NCBI GenBank assembly: GCA_018823325.1
Contig: JAHJIJ010000032.1
Coordinates: forward strand, 62,001 to 126,000
DNA length: 64,000 nt
Direction: 5' to 3'
From: Alphaproteobacteria bacterium
Lineage (GTDB): Bacteria > Pseudomonadota > Alphaproteobacteria > Sphingomonadales > Sphingomonadaceae
Positions 31,577-41,025 of this stretch are shown here, piece by piece. The notes below the pieces were generated by a model. It made no database searches, had not been told where the DNA came from, and worked only from the letters and a program-made list of their open reading frames with translations. The first letter of the stretch is position 1. Every line of letters begins with the position of its first letter. The position numbers were made by a program, and so were the translations under genes.

Positions 31577-33031
31577 ATGGCTTTGCTGGCACGCATATCG
31601 CGGTTCGATCTGCAATCGATTGCCAAAAGAACTTCCGTCGGCGCGCGGCATCAACGATCAGCAGTGGCCCGGTTTTGCGCCGTTCTGACGCTCAGCCTTT
31701 TCGGTTTCGGCACATTAGCCCATGGCCAGACCGCGCCCGCACAAGGCCCGCTCCGCGCTGGCGCCGCCAGGACCGACATCACCGATGCCGCGCTCTCGAA
31801 AGCGAAACCGGGGACAGCAGTGAATGACCGCGCATATGCTCGCGCCATCGTGCTGGACAATGGCAAGACCCGCGCCGCGCTCGTGGCGCTCGATCTTGGT
31901 TTCATGAGCACGGAGAACTGGTCGAAGATCAGCCAGCGCATGGAGCGCGAACTTGGCATTCCGGCCGATCAGCTCGCGCTGATGCCCTCGCACACCCACG
32001 CACAGCTCTGGGATGCTGGCCAGTATAACGACCTCATTTTCCAGACCATCGCGCAGGCTGCGAAACAGATGGTCCCGGCGACCATGCAACTCGGCACCGG
32101 CGAAGCCTATGTGAACGTCAACCGCAACATGACCGATCCGGTCACTGGCCGCTGGCGCGAAGGGCCCAATTATGACGGCCCCTCGGACAAGACCGTCTCC
32201 GTTAGCAGCTTCGCACGGCAGGACGGCACGCCCATTGCCGTGATGTACAATTATGCCGTGCACCCGGTGGTGACGGGGCTGCTCGATGAAGTGAGCGCGG
32301 ACATTCCGGGTGCCGCCTCCCGCCACATCGAGGCCTCGCTTGGCCATGATGCCGTGGCGCTCTTCTCCTATGGCGCTTCAGGGGACCAGAACCCGATTTT
32401 CTTCAACCAGACCTATGAACTGCGCGCAATCCGTATCGCGGACTATGCCAAGCAGGGGAAAGACATTTCCAACAGTCTGCCGCCCGGCGGCGAGGGGCTG
32501 GACCGGAACAATCCGCGCGTCGCCCTGCTGCTCGACCAGACCCGCGCGATGAGTGAAACCATGGGCCTTATGCTCGGCGAGGAGGTCTTGAGGGTTCATC
32601 GCTCGCAACTGGAACGGCCCGAGGATCAAATCGCAATCGACGGTGCCGTGAAGTCAATCCGTTGCCCCGGACGCGTGCGCCTCGACGAAGGCCGTGCCGG
32701 TTCACCGGGCCGCTATGAGGATGGCGATCCGGTCGACCTCAAGCTGAGCATGCTGCGTATCGGCGACCTCATGCTGAGCGGGATCGACACCGAGATCTTC
32801 ACGATGATCGCGCAGCGCCTGAAGCGGGAATCGCCCTACAAGCACACGATCGTCTCGACGATCACCAACGGTGCGGCAGGCGCAGGCCTCTACATTCCGC
32901 ACGAGGCCGCCTTTGGCTATCACACCTTCGAGGTACTGAACTCACGCATGAAGCCGGGCTGCGCGGAAGCGAGCATCGTCAACGGCTTCCTCGATCTCAT
33001 CAAGGAAGTGGACGATACGGCCAGCAATTAA
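31577..33031 (+). CDS. Ceramidase-like N-terminal domain hydrolase, exported
   Basis: A 484-residue protein with a long N-terminal export signal (hydrophobic FCAVLTLSLFGFGTLAHGQ about residues 33-51). It matches the neutral/alkaline non-lysosomal ceramidase N-terminal domain. Putative zinc ligands are in LMPSHTHAQ and NYAVHPVVTG. The loop that in true neutral ceramidases reads GDVSPN, with the nucleophile Ser, reads GDQNPI here. It also lacks the C-terminal ceramidase domain. It is therefore probably not a ceramidase but a metal-dependent hydrolase linked to sugar metabolism. It lies 65 bases after the lactonase gene. Confidence 0.8.
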   Translation: MALLARISRFDLQSIAKRTSVGARHQRSAVARFCAVLTLSLFGFGTLAHGQTAPAQGPLRAGAARTDITDAALSKAKPGTAVNDRAYARAIVLDNGKTRAALVALDLGFMSTENWSKISQRMERELGIPADQLALMPSHTHAQLWDAGQYNDLIFQTIAQAAKQMVPATMQLGTGEAYVNVNRNMTDPVTGRWREGPNYDGPSDKTVSVSSFARQDGTPIAVMYNYAVHPVVTGLLDEVSADIPGAASRHIEASLGHDAVALFSYGASGDQNPIFFNQTYELRAIRIADYAKQGKDISNSLPPGGEGLDRNNPRVALLLDQTRAMSETMGLMLGEEVLRVHRSQLERPEDQIAIDGAVKSIRCPGRVRLDEGRAGSPGRYEDGDPVDLKLSMLRIGDLMLSGIDTEIFTMIAQRLKRESPYKHTIVSTITNGAAGAGLYIPHEAAFGYHTFEVLNSRMKPGCAEASIVNGFLDLIKEVDDTASN

Positions 33032-33046
33032 AGCGGATCGGGCCGT

Positions 33047-33283
33047 TCAGCTGCCGCCATTGACCAGCAGCAGGACGGCCACGACCAGGATCGCGAGCGC
33101 CTGGAACATTACGCGGCCCATCATGGCCTTGTTCTGGCGCAGGCTCGACTGGCTGGGGCCGGTGCCGTCGCCTTTCAGTTCCGCCTCGGTCGTCTGCAAA
33201 AACGTCACGATGCCGCGCACGAGCATGAACAATGCACCGAGCATGGCGAGGACGAGCAGGATAATCATGAGGGCATTGCCCAT
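33047..33283 (-). CDS. HIG1-like twin-transmembrane protein
   Basis: A 78-residue protein with two membrane helices (about residues 4-24 and 58-76). The connecting sequence SSLRQNKAMMGRVMFQALAI resembles the RxNxMMRxRVxxQ motif of HIG1/twin transmembrane proteins. These small proteins are associated with cytochrome oxidase assembly in mitochondria and bacteria. The role here is inferred from the motif only. It is convergent with the ceramidase-like gene and lies directly downstream of the gluQRS gene. Confidence 0.75.
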   Translation of the reverse strand: MGNALMIILLVLAMLGALFMLVRGIVTFLQTTEAELKGDGTGPSQSSLRQNKAMMGRVMFQALAILVVAVLLLVNGGS

Positions 33284-33307
33284 GGGCAGTCTCCTTGTGG
33301 CCCCGAT

Positions 33308-34198
33308 CTAGGTATGTTCGAGGTGGATTCCAACCGGAAAGCGGCTAGCGCGCAAATCTTGCACCAAAGACAGCCCCTCGATGCCGGACTCGCGCAGTTC
33401 GGCAAGGCTGAGCCCGGCGGCGCGTTTGGCAAGCCGCTTTCCCGCTGCATCGACGATTAAGCGATGGTGCCGGTAGTGGGGGCTGGGTAGCTCCAGCAGC
33501 GCCTGCAGGGTGCGATGGGCATGAGTGGAGGCGAACACATCCCGCCCGCGAATGACATGCGTGATGCCCTGCGCGGCATCGTCCACCACCACGGCGAGAT
33601 GATAGCTGGCCGGGCGATCGCGGCCCTTGATGATGAGATCGCCCAGCGCATTCGGATCAACCGGCATGTCGCCGTAAAATTCATCATGCCAGCTGAGCGG
33701 TCCGGTGCGATCGAGCGCGGCCCCCATGTCCAGCCGCCAGCTGTGCGGATCGCCTGCCGCGATCCGCTGCGCCCGCTCATCCTGCGAGAGATTGCAGCAA
33801 GTGCCGGGATAAAGCGGACCGTCCGCACCATGAGGCGCATGCAGGCTCGCAGCCAGCTCGCGGGCAATGTCACCGCGCGTGCAGAAACAGGGATAAACCA
33901 TGTCCAGCGCCTTGAGCCGGTCCAGCGCTGCCTCATAAGCCGCGAAGCGCTGCGACTGGATCATCAGCCCACCCCAGCCGATGCCGAGCCAGCGCAGATC
34001 CTCATAAATGCCATCGGTGAATTCGGGGCGACAGCGGGTCACGTCCGTATCCTCGATGCGCAGCAGGAAGGCACCGCCATTTTCCCGCGCGAAGTCATAA
34101 GCCTGGAGCGCGGACCAGCCATGGCCTATATGGAGCCGCCCGGTCGGGCTTGGCGCGAAGCGGGTCACCACATGTCGTGGAGAGTCGTTTTCAGTCAT
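33308..34198 (-). CDS. gluQ: Glutamyl-Q tRNA(Asp) synthetase
   Basis: A truncated glutamyl-tRNA synthetase paralogue of 296 residues that attaches glutamate to queuosine in tRNA-Asp. It has the class I HIGH motif (TGRLHIGHGW) and LRIEDTDVTRCRPEF. The KMSKS-equivalent is degenerate (AGKRLAKRA), and the anticodon-binding domain is absent, as expected. Cysteines CFC and TCCNLSQ suggest the usual zinc site. The start at 34198 is ATG. It lies upstream of the HIG1-like gene on the same strand. Confidence 0.94.
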   Translation of the reverse strand: MTENDSPRHVVTRFAPSPTGRLHIGHGWSALQAYDFARENGGAFLLRIEDTDVTRCRPEFTDGIYEDLRWLGIGWGGLMIQSQRFAAYEAALDRLKALDMVYPCFCTRGDIARELAASLHAPHGADGPLYPGTCCNLSQDERAQRIAAGDPHSWRLDMGAALDRTGPLSWHDEFYGDMPVDPNALGDLIIKGRDRPASYHLAVVVDDAAQGITHVIRGRDVFASTHAHRTLQALLELPSPHYRHHRLIVDAAGKRLAKRAAGLSLAELRESGIEGLSLVQDLRASRFPVGIHLEHT

Positions 34199-34297
34199 AC
34201 AAGGCCTTGACGAGGACTCATCGTCTCTGCTGTCATGAGGGCGTCACGCTTCTCTTGAAAAGAGTGCGGGCGAAAACCGAAAGGGGCAAGAGCGCGC

Positions 34298-34864
34298 ATG
34301 TATCATCCCGATCGAATACGCCATCCAGAAAATTGTCCGGCGCTGGTCCTCAACGCCGACTACACGCCCCTTTCCTATTATCCGCTGAGCCTCTGGCCTT
34401 GGCAAACCGCCATCAAGGCGGTTTTTTTGGATCGGGTGGATATCGTCGCCAGCTATGAGCGGGAAGTCCACTCGCCCAGCTTCCAGATGCAGATTCCCTC
34501 GGTGATCGCGCTCAAGCAGTATGTGCGCCCCAGCGAGCATCCGGCCTTCACGCGGTTCAACCTGTTCCTGCGTGACAAATTCTCCTGCCAATATTGCGGA
34601 TCGACCAAGGACCTGACCTTCGACCATGTCGTCCCGCGCCGCGCGGGCGGACGCACGACCTGGGAGAATGTCGCCACCGCCTGCTCGCCCTGCAACCTGA
34701 AGAAGGGCGGGCGCACCCCGCGCGAGGCGCATATGCCGCTGCGCGAAATGCCGATCCGCCCGACGACCTGGCAGCTGCAGGACCATGGCCGCGCTTTCCC
34801 GCCCAACCATCTGCACGAGAGCTGGCACGACTGGTTGTATTGGGACGTCGAGCTGCTCGCCTGA
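34298..34864 (+). CDS. HNH endonuclease family protein
   Basis: A 188-residue HNH protein of the type widespread in Alphaproteobacteria. The N-terminal part starts with LVLNADYTPLSYYPLSLWPW. The HNH domain (about residues 90-145) has two CxxC zinc knuckles (SCQYCGS and ACSPCNLKKGG) and the metal-site histidine in FDHVVPRRAGG. The chain ends in an aromatic-rich tail. There are no mobile-element neighbours, so it is probably a resident nuclease rather than a homing enzyme. The biological role is unknown. AAGGGGC lies upstream of the start. Confidence 0.88.
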   Translation: MYHPDRIRHPENCPALVLNADYTPLSYYPLSLWPWQTAIKAVFLDRVDIVASYEREVHSPSFQMQIPSVIALKQYVRPSEHPAFTRFNLFLRDKFSCQYCGSTKDLTFDHVVPRRAGGRTTWENVATACSPCNLKKGGRTPREAHMPLREMPIRPTTWQLQDHGRAFPPNHLHESWHDWLYWDVELLA

Positions 34865-34926
34865 GCGGCGGAACCGTCCTCCGCCCTGCCCCTTGCACGC
34901 CGCTCGGGAGCCGCTAATAAGCCGCG

Positions 34927-36210
34927 ATGGACCGTATCCTCATTCGCGGCGGCAAGCCGCTCTCGGGCAAACTCACCATCTCCGGCGCGAAGAACGCGGC
35001 GCTTACGCTGCTGCCCTGCGCCCTGCTGACCGAAGAGCCGGTGACGCTGCGCAACCTGCCACGTCTCGCGGACGTGGACAGTTTCGGCCATCTGCTCAAC
35101 CAGCTTGGCGTCTCGACCACCATCGAGGGATCGCGGCAGGAAGATTTCGGCCGGGTGATGACGCTCAAGGCCGCGCGCGTCACCTCCTCGGTCGCGCCCT
35201 ATGACATCGTGCGCAAGATGCGCGCCTCCATCGTGGTGCTGGGGCCGCTGCTCGCCCGCACCGGCGAGGCGACCGTCTCGCTGCCCGGCGGCTGCGCGAT
35301 CGGCAATCGGCCCATCGACTTCCACCTGCGCGCCTTCGAGACGCTGGGCGCCACCATCGAGATGGCCAATGGCTATGTCCGCGCCATCGCGCCCGACGGC
35401 GGACTCAAGGGCGCGCTCGTTACCCTGCCCTTCCCCTCCGTCGGCGCCACCGAGAACACACTGATGGCCGCCGCGCTCGCCAATGGCGAGACGGTCATCG
35501 AGAATGCCGCCCGCGAACCCGAGATCGTGGACCTGTGCGGCCTGCTCGTGGCCATGGGCAGCGAGATCGAAGGCATCGGCACGGACCGGATCGTCATCCA
35601 GGGCAAGCCGCGCCTCTATGGCACCACCTACCGGGTGATGGCCGACCGGATCGAAGCCGGCAGCTATGCCTGTGCCGCGGCGATCACGGGCGGCGAGCTG
35701 GATCTGGTCGGCGCGAATGGCAACGACATGCACGCGATCCTCAAGGGGCTGCGCGATGCCGGCGTCCATGTCGAGGAAAGCAAGACCGGCATCAAGGTGG
35801 CCGCCAATGGCCCGCTCAAGCCGCTGACGCTGACCACGGCGCCGCACCCCGGCTTCCCCACCGACATGCAAGCGCAATTCATGGCGATGCTGACGCTGGC
35901 AAATGGCGCGAGCGTACTCACCGAGACGATCTTCGAGAACCGCTACATGCACGTGCCTGAACTGGCGCGGATGGGCGCGGACATCACCGTGAACGGCCGC
36001 ACCGCAGTGGTGCGGGGTGTCGAGAAGCTGACCGGCGCACCGGTGATGGCGACCGACCTGCGCGCCTCGATGAGCCTGATCCTCGCCGGCCTAGCCGCGC
36101 AGGGCGAGACGGTGGTGAACCGGGTCTACCATCTCGACCGCGGCTATGAGCGGCTGGAAGAGAAGCTGAGCGCGGTCGGCGCGGACATCGAGCGCGACAG
36201 CGACGGTTAG
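34927..36210 (+). CDS. murA: UDP-N-acetylglucosamine 1-carboxyvinyltransferase
   Basis: First committed step of peptidoglycan synthesis: adds enolpyruvate from PEP to UDP-GlcNAc. It has 427 residues. The catalytic/fosfomycin-target Cys is at about residue 123 in [16 protein letters not shown]. Lys/Asn at the N terminus ([12 protein letters not shown]) and the Asp region [15 protein letters not shown] are intact. The fold is two inside-out alpha/beta domains. It is alone on its strand and followed by a REP-like repeat pair. Confidence 0.97.
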   Translation: MDRILIRGGKPLSGKLTISGAKNAALTLLPCALLTEEPVTLRNLPRLADVDSFGHLLNQLGVSTTIEGSRQEDFGRVMTLKAARVTSSVAPYDIVRKMRASIVVLGPLLARTGEATVSLPGGCAIGNRPIDFHLRAFETLGATIEMANGYVRAIAPDGGLKGALVTLPFPSVGATENTLMAAALANGETVIENAAREPEIVDLCGLLVAMGSEIEGIGTDRIVIQGKPRLYGTTYRVMADRIEAGSYACAAAITGGELDLVGANGNDMHAILKGLRDAGVHVEESKTGIKVAANGPLKPLTLTTAPHPGFPTDMQAQFMAMLTLANGASVLTETIFENRYMHVPELARMGADITVNGRTAVVRGVEKLTGAPVMATDLRASMSLILAGLAAQGETVVNRVYHLDRGYERLEEKLSAVGADIERDSDG

Positions 36211-36266
36211 GTTGCTCGGATAATCGGGATCGTCCGACTTTTAGCTAGGTCGTTTGCTACCCACCT

Positions 36267-36356
36267 CCGTTCGGGCTGAGCTTGTCGAAGCCCGTCCTTC
36301 TTCTTTGAACGTTGCGCGAGAGAAGTACGGCCCTTCGACAAGCTCAGGGCGAACGG
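36267..36356. repeat. Paired inverted REP-like repeat
   Basis: The unit at 36267-36293 (TTCGGGCTGAGCTTGTCGAA) faces an inverted copy at 36329-36356 (CCCTTCGACAAGCTCAGGGC). It can fold into a hairpin between the convergent murA and sigma-54 regulator genes, where it may end both transcripts. It is the same family as 5516-5612 and 61531-61558. Confidence 0.85.
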
Positions 36357-36394
36357 ATGTTGAGTAATGGTCGTCAAAAGCTTGAGCGGCCCGT

Positions 36395-37846
36395 TCAGGC
36401 CGCCGTATCGATGCCCAGCTCAGCCAGCTTGCGGTAGAGCGTCGAGCGCCCGATGCCGAGGCGCCGGGCCACTTCCGTCATGCGCCCGCGATAGTGGCCA
36501 ATGGCAAGACGGATCACGTCCGCCTCGATGTCGGACAGCGCACGCAAATGGCCGTTCGCTTCATAGAGCGTCACGCCGATGCCGCTCTCCTGCGCGTTGC
36601 GGACCATGGGCGTGACCTGGCCGCTTTCTCGCCGCTCCGGCTCCGCGTTGCGAAGCTGGCCGGACAGTTGCGGGAAATCAGCGGCAGTCAGTGCATCCCC
36701 CTCGCACAGCACGGCGGCGCGGAAGAGCGTGTTGTGGAGCTGGCGCACATTGCCCGGCCAATCATGCATGGCGAGCAGGTTGATCGCATCATTGGTGATG
36801 CTGAGGCTACGCATGCCCGGCTGCGCCACGATCCGCTCGAGCAGGTGGCGGGTCAGTGCGGGAATATCGCCGGCGCGCTCCCGCAGCGGCGGAATGGTGA
36901 GCTGGACGACATTCAGCCGGTAATAGAGATCTTCGCGGAAGCGGCCGGCCTCCACCTCGTTCAGCAGACGCTTGTTGGTGGCAGCAATGACGCGGACATC
37001 GACCTGGCTGGGCATGCGCGCACCAACCGGTTGGATCTCGCCATCCTGGAGGACGCGCAGCAGCTTGACCTGTGCTTCCAGCGGCAATTCGCTGATCTCA
37101 TCGAGAAAGATGGTGCCGCCATTGGCGGCGCTGAACTTGCCGATATGCCGATCGAACGCGCCGGTGAATGCGCCGCGCTCATGGCCGAACAGATCGGATT
37201 CAACGAGATTGGCAGGGATGGCGCCGCAATTGACCGTGACCATAGCGGCACGCGCGCGCGGGCTGGCAGCGTGGATCGCATGAGCGATGACTTCCTTCCC
37301 GACGCCGCTCTCTCCTTCGATGAGGATGGGCACACGGGCGCGGGCGGCCTTGGCAGCAATGGCGAGGGCAGAGCGGAAGGTGGGCGAGGATCCCACGATC
37401 TCATCGAAGCCGAGCGGCGCGCGGTTCTTCTCGGTGAGTGGGCGCAGTTCGCCCGCGCTATCCGAATGCGTGAGAGCAGACTGCAATGCGCTGAGGAAAC
37501 TGTCCGGCGCGATGGGCTTGATCAGGAAATCCTGGGCGCCCGCCCGCATGGCTTCGACAGCCCGCTCGGCCGAGCCATTGGCGGTGATAACGAGCACGGG
37601 CAGTTGCGGGCGGCGCGCGCGAATGGCCCGGATGAGATCGCTCGCCTCGCCTTCCTGCGTCCAGTCATCGATCATGACGGCGTTGACCCGCATGCCTTCG
37701 CGGGTATCGAGCAGCTCGAGTGCATCTTCCGCCGTGCTCGCAGTCAGCGAACGCCAGCCAGCGCGATGCGCCATGGCGATGTTGAGACGGCGCTGCGCCG
37801 GCTCGTCATCGACCAGCAGCAGAACGGGGGTATCTGAATCGGTCAT
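36395..37846 (-). CDS. Sigma-54-dependent response regulator (NtrC family)
   Basis: A 483-residue transcription activator. Domains: receiver (1-125) with acidic pocket [10 protein letters not shown], phosphoacceptor Asp in [17 protein letters not shown] and LIKPIAP. The AAA+ sigma-54 interaction domain (about 150-385) has Walker A GESGVGKE and the sigma-54 contact loop GAFTGA. The C-terminal Fis-type helix-turn-helix reads [20 protein letters not shown]. No histidine kinase gene is adjacent, so the signal is unknown. PrsR-like control of exopolysaccharide or PEP-CTERM genes is one possibility but unsupported here. Confidence 0.93.
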   Translation of the reverse strand: MTDSDTPVLLLVDDEPAQRRLNIAMAHRAGWRSLTASTAEDALELLDTREGMRVNAVMIDDWTQEGEASDLIRAIRARRPQLPVLVITANGSAERAVEAMRAGAQDFLIKPIAPDSFLSALQSALTHSDSAGELRPLTEKNRAPLGFDEIVGSSPTFRSALAIAAKAARARVPILIEGESGVGKEVIAHAIHAASPRARAAMVTVNCGAIPANLVESDLFGHERGAFTGAFDRHIGKFSAANGGTIFLDEISELPLEAQVKLLRVLQDGEIQPVGARMPSQVDVRVIAATNKRLLNEVEAGRFREDLYYRLNVVQLTIPPLRERAGDIPALTRHLLERIVAQPGMRSLSITNDAINLLAMHDWPGNVRQLHNTLFRAAVLCEGDALTAADFPQLSGQLRNAEPERRESGQVTPMVRNAQESGIGVTLYEANGHLRALSDIEADVIRLAIGHYRGRMTEVARRLGIGRSTLYRKLAELGIDTAA

Positions 37847-37992
37847 GCTCTCTTCCGCTCGTTGCAGCGAGGGGCATAAAGAGAGGGGGTAAAGAGGCTG
37901 TTAAGCTGACCGGACTTTGCGGCAAGCTGCTTGAGGCCGCTGCGCAATGCCGCTAGGACGATGCCCAGAGGACAACCAGGAACAGGATAGCA

Positions 37993-38115
37993 ATGGCTCA
38001 CGAACAGGACATGACCCAGGCAAGCGGCAGCTACAGCGGCTTTGTCGCGCTCATGAAATGGGGCACGATCTTCAGCGCGATCGCAGCGCTCATCGTCATT
38101 CTGATCATCGCCTGA
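37993..38115 (+). CDS. aa3-type cytochrome c oxidase subunit IV
   Basis: A 40-codon gene, short enough to be missed easily. It starts MAHEQDMTQASGSYSGFVAL, and one membrane helix (about residues 25-40) reaches the C terminus. The pattern of a polar N terminus, YSGF, MKWGT and a single helix matches the small bacterial aa3 oxidase subunit IV family. It lies 27 bases upstream of pntAA on the same strand, away from the other oxidase genes. It is most likely an accessory subunit in the inner membrane. Confidence 0.8.
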   Translation: MAHEQDMTQASGSYSGFVALMKWGTIFSAIAALIVILIIA

Positions 38116-38142
38116 CGACCTCCAAAAAAGGGGGGGAACATC

Positions 38143-39279
38143 ATGAAAATCGCAGTGGTCCGCGAGACAGCCGCAGGAGAACGGCGTGTCGCGGCATCGC
38201 CCGAGACGGTGCGCAAGTTCAAGGCGCTTGGGGCAGACGTGGCGGTGGAAACGGGCGCAGGCCTCTCTGCCAGCGTGTCTGACGCCGAGTACGAAGCCGC
38301 AGGCGCAACCGTGGCCGACCGTGCGTCCGCCATTGGCGGCGCCGGAATCATCCTGTGCGTGCAGGGTCCGGAACCGGACAGCATTGCCGGCGCGGCAGCA
38401 GGTGCAATGGTTGTGGGGGCGCTCAATCCCTTTGGCGAACGGGCGCGGATCGACGGTTATGCCAAGGCCGGGTTGGAAGCGCTGGCCATGGAGTTCATGC
38501 CGCGCATCACGCGCGCGCAGAGCATGGACATCCTCTCCTCGCAGGCGAACCTCTCGGGCTACAAGGCCGTGCTGGATGCGGCTGCCGAATATGGCCGCGC
38601 CTTTCCGATGATGATGACGGCGGCCGGCACGGTATCGGCGGCGCGCGTCTTCATCATGGGTGTCGGCGTTGCGGGACTGCAGGCCATCGCGACGGCGAAG
38701 CGACTCGGTGCGCAAGTGAGCGCGACGGACGTGCGCGCGGCGACCAAGGAGCAGATCGAATCACTGGGCGCCAAGCCGATCTTCGTGGAAGCGGTTAAGG
38801 GCATCGAGGGCGAAGGCAGCGGTGGCTACGCTACTGAAATGTCAGGGGAATATCAGAAGGCGCAGGCCGAGCTGGTTTCCAGCCATATCGCCAAGCAGGA
38901 CATCGTGATCACCACCGCGTTGATCCCCGGCCGCCCGGCCCCGCGCCTCATTTCGGATGCGCAGATCGCGACGATGAAGCCCGGCAGCGTGATCGTGGAC
39001 CTTGCTGTCGAACAGGGCGGCAATGTGGAAGGCGCGGTGCCCGGCGAGATCGCCCTGCGCCATGGCGTGAAGATCGTGGGCCACCGCAATGTGCCCTCAC
39101 GGCTTGCGGCAGACACCTCGGCGCTGTTCTCGCGCAATCTCTATAATTTCCTGTCCGCTTACTGGGACAAGGACGCCAATGCGCCAGTGCTGCCGGATGA
39201 CGACGAGATCGTGAAAGGCGTGCGCATTACCCAGGGCGGCAAAATCGTGAACGAGAGGCTGCAAGCAAGCGGCGCCTAG
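38143..39279 (+). CDS. pntAA: NAD(P) transhydrogenase subunit alpha, part 1
   Basis: NAD(H)-binding dI domain (378 residues) of the proton-translocating transhydrogenase. The Rossmann motif is GVGVAGLQAIATAKRLGAQV. RQD/QxTL-like region and ITTALIPGRPAPRLI are typical. It lacks the membrane helices found in E. coli PntA because these are in the next gene, as in the three-subunit form of Alphaproteobacteria. A GGGGGGA site precedes the ATG. It is followed 24 bases later by pntAB. Confidence 0.95.
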   Translation: MKIAVVRETAAGERRVAASPETVRKFKALGADVAVETGAGLSASVSDAEYEAAGATVADRASAIGGAGIILCVQGPEPDSIAGAAAGAMVVGALNPFGERARIDGYAKAGLEALAMEFMPRITRAQSMDILSSQANLSGYKAVLDAAAEYGRAFPMMMTAAGTVSAARVFIMGVGVAGLQAIATAKRLGAQVSATDVRAATKEQIESLGAKPIFVEAVKGIEGEGSGGYATEMSGEYQKAQAELVSSHIAKQDIVITTALIPGRPAPRLISDAQIATMKPGSVIVDLAVEQGGNVEGAVPGEIALRHGVKIVGHRNVPSRLAADTSALFSRNLYNFLSAYWDKDANAPVLPDDDEIVKGVRITQGGKIVNERLQASGA

Positions 39280-39303
39280 TCTCCAGGGGAGGGGACCAGA
39301 ACC

Positions 39304-39588
39304 ATGGACTTCATTGCCATTCTTTCCATTTTCGTGCTGGCGTGTTTCGTCGGCTATTATGTCGTGTGGTCGGTCACGCCCGCACTGCATACGCCGCTCA
39401 TGGCGGTAACCAATGCCATTTCCTCGGTCATCATCGTCGGCGCGCTGATCGCGGCGGCGGAAGCGGGCAATCCGCTGGCTGAGTGGCTGGGGCTCATTGG
39501 CGTGGTGCTGGCCTCGATCAACATCTTCGGCGGCTTTGCGGTAACCGAGCGCATGCTCGCGATGTACAAGAAGAAGGAGCGCAAGTGA
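39304..39588 (+). CDS. pntAB: NAD(P) transhydrogenase subunit alpha, part 2
   Basis: A 94-residue protein with three or four membrane helices. It carries the conserved TPLMAVTNAISSVIIVGAL and NIFGGFAVTERMLAMYKKK of the PntAB component that builds half of the proton channel. The stop overlaps the pntB start as TGATG, giving strict coupling. Confidence 0.95.
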   Translation: MDFIAILSIFVLACFVGYYVVWSVTPALHTPLMAVTNAISSVIIVGALIAAAEAGNPLAEWLGLIGVVLASINIFGGFAVTERMLAMYKKKERK

Positions 39589-41006
39589 TGCTGGCGTCCC
39601 TTCCCGTCGGGCCGCTTGCGGCCCTCGCCTATCTCATCTCGGGTGTGCTCTTCATTCTTGCCCTGCGCGGCCTTTCCAATCCGGAAAGCAGCCGGCGTGG
39701 CAATCGCTTCGGCATGCTGGGCATGTTCATTGCCGTGGGCACGACCGTTGCGACCCATGATGCGGTCGCACTGCCACGCATCGGTCTGGCGATCATCATC
39801 GGCGGCGTGATTGGCTTTGTGATCGCGCGGCGCATCGCGATGACGGCGATGCCTCAGCTTGTGGCGGCGTTCCACAGCCTTGTCGGCCTTGCCGCCGTGC
39901 TGGTGGGCGTTGCGGCGTTCGTCAGTCCCGTGTCGTTCGGCATCGCGGATGAAGTGACCGGCGCGATCCATGGCGCCAGCCGCATCGAGATGGTGCTGGG
40001 CGTTGCCATTGGTGCGATCACCTTCTCCGGGTCGGTCATCGCGTTCCTCAAGCTCAACGGCAATATGAGCGGCAAGCCAATCCTGCTGCCGGGACGGCAC
40101 ATCATCAACATCGCCATGTTGCTGGCCATTGCCTTCTTTTCCTTCGGTTTCTGGCAGGGCCAGTATCCGATCGATTTCTGGCTGGTTCTCGCCCTCGCCT
40201 TCGTCATCGGCTTCCTGCTGATTGTCCCCATAGGCGGCGCGGACATGCCGGTCGTCGTCTCGATGCTGAACAGCTATTCGGGCTGGGCGGCCGCCGCGAT
40301 GGGCTTCACGCTCGGCAACAGTGCGATGATCATCACCGGCGCGCTCGTCGGCTCGTCTGGTGCGATCCTCAGCTACATCATGTGCAAGGCGATGAACCGC
40401 AGCTTCATTTCCGTGATCGCCGGCGGCTTCGGCGCCGAAGCGGCGAGCAGCGACGGCGAGGCGAAGGAGCAGCGCCCATGGAAGCGCGGTAGCGCCGAGG
40501 ACGCGGCCTTCCTGATGAAGCAGGCGGACAGCGTGATCATCGTGCCGGGTTACGGCATGGCGGTCTCGCAGGCCCAGCATGCGCTGCGCGAAATGGGCGA
40601 CATGCTCAAGGAAGCCGGCGTGAGCGTCAAATACGCCATCCACCCGGTCGCGGGGCGCATGCCCGGCCACATGAACGTGCTGCTGGCCGAAGCGAACGTG
40701 CCCTATGACGAAGTGTTCGAGCTGGAGGACATCAACAGCGAGTTCTCGCAGACCGACGTCGCTTTCGTCATCGGCGCCAACGACGTGACCAATCCGGCGG
40801 CCAAGACGGACAAGACATCGCCGATCTACGGCATGCCGATCCTTGATGTCGCCAACGCCAAGACGGTGCTGTTCGTGAAGCGCTCGATGGGCGGCGTGGG
40901 CTATGCCGGGGTGGACAACGACGTCTTCTACATGGACAACACCATGATGCTGCTCGCCGACGCGAAGAAGATGGTGGAAGAGATCGTCAAGTCGCTCGGG
41001 CACTGA
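39588..41006 (+). CDS. pntB: NAD(P) transhydrogenase subunit beta
   Basis: A 472-residue inner-membrane protein: about nine helices (residues 1-260) forming the dII channel, then the cytoplasmic NADP(H)-binding dIII domain (about 290-472). dIII has IIVPGYGMAVSQAQHALREM, HPVAGRMPGHMNVLLAEA and VIGANDVTNPAAKTD. The complex couples proton influx to NADPH formation. The start at 39588 is set by the TGATG overlap with pntAB. A racemase gene follows 19 bases later. Confidence 0.96.
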   Translation: MLASLPVGPLAALAYLISGVLFILALRGLSNPESSRRGNRFGMLGMFIAVGTTVATHDAVALPRIGLAIIIGGVIGFVIARRIAMTAMPQLVAAFHSLVGLAAVLVGVAAFVSPVSFGIADEVTGAIHGASRIEMVLGVAIGAITFSGSVIAFLKLNGNMSGKPILLPGRHIINIAMLLAIAFFSFGFWQGQYPIDFWLVLALAFVIGFLLIVPIGGADMPVVVSMLNSYSGWAAAAMGFTLGNSAMIITGALVGSSGAILSYIMCKAMNRSFISVIAGGFGAEAASSDGEAKEQRPWKRGSAEDAAFLMKQADSVIIVPGYGMAVSQAQHALREMGDMLKEAGVSVKYAIHPVAGRMPGHMNVLLAEANVPYDEVFELEDINSEFSQTDVAFVIGANDVTNPAAKTDKTSPIYGMPILDVANAKTVLFVKRSMGGVGYAGVDNDVFYMDNTMMLLADAKKMVEEIVKSLGH

Positions 41007-41025
41007 CACACAGGACGGAGTTTCG

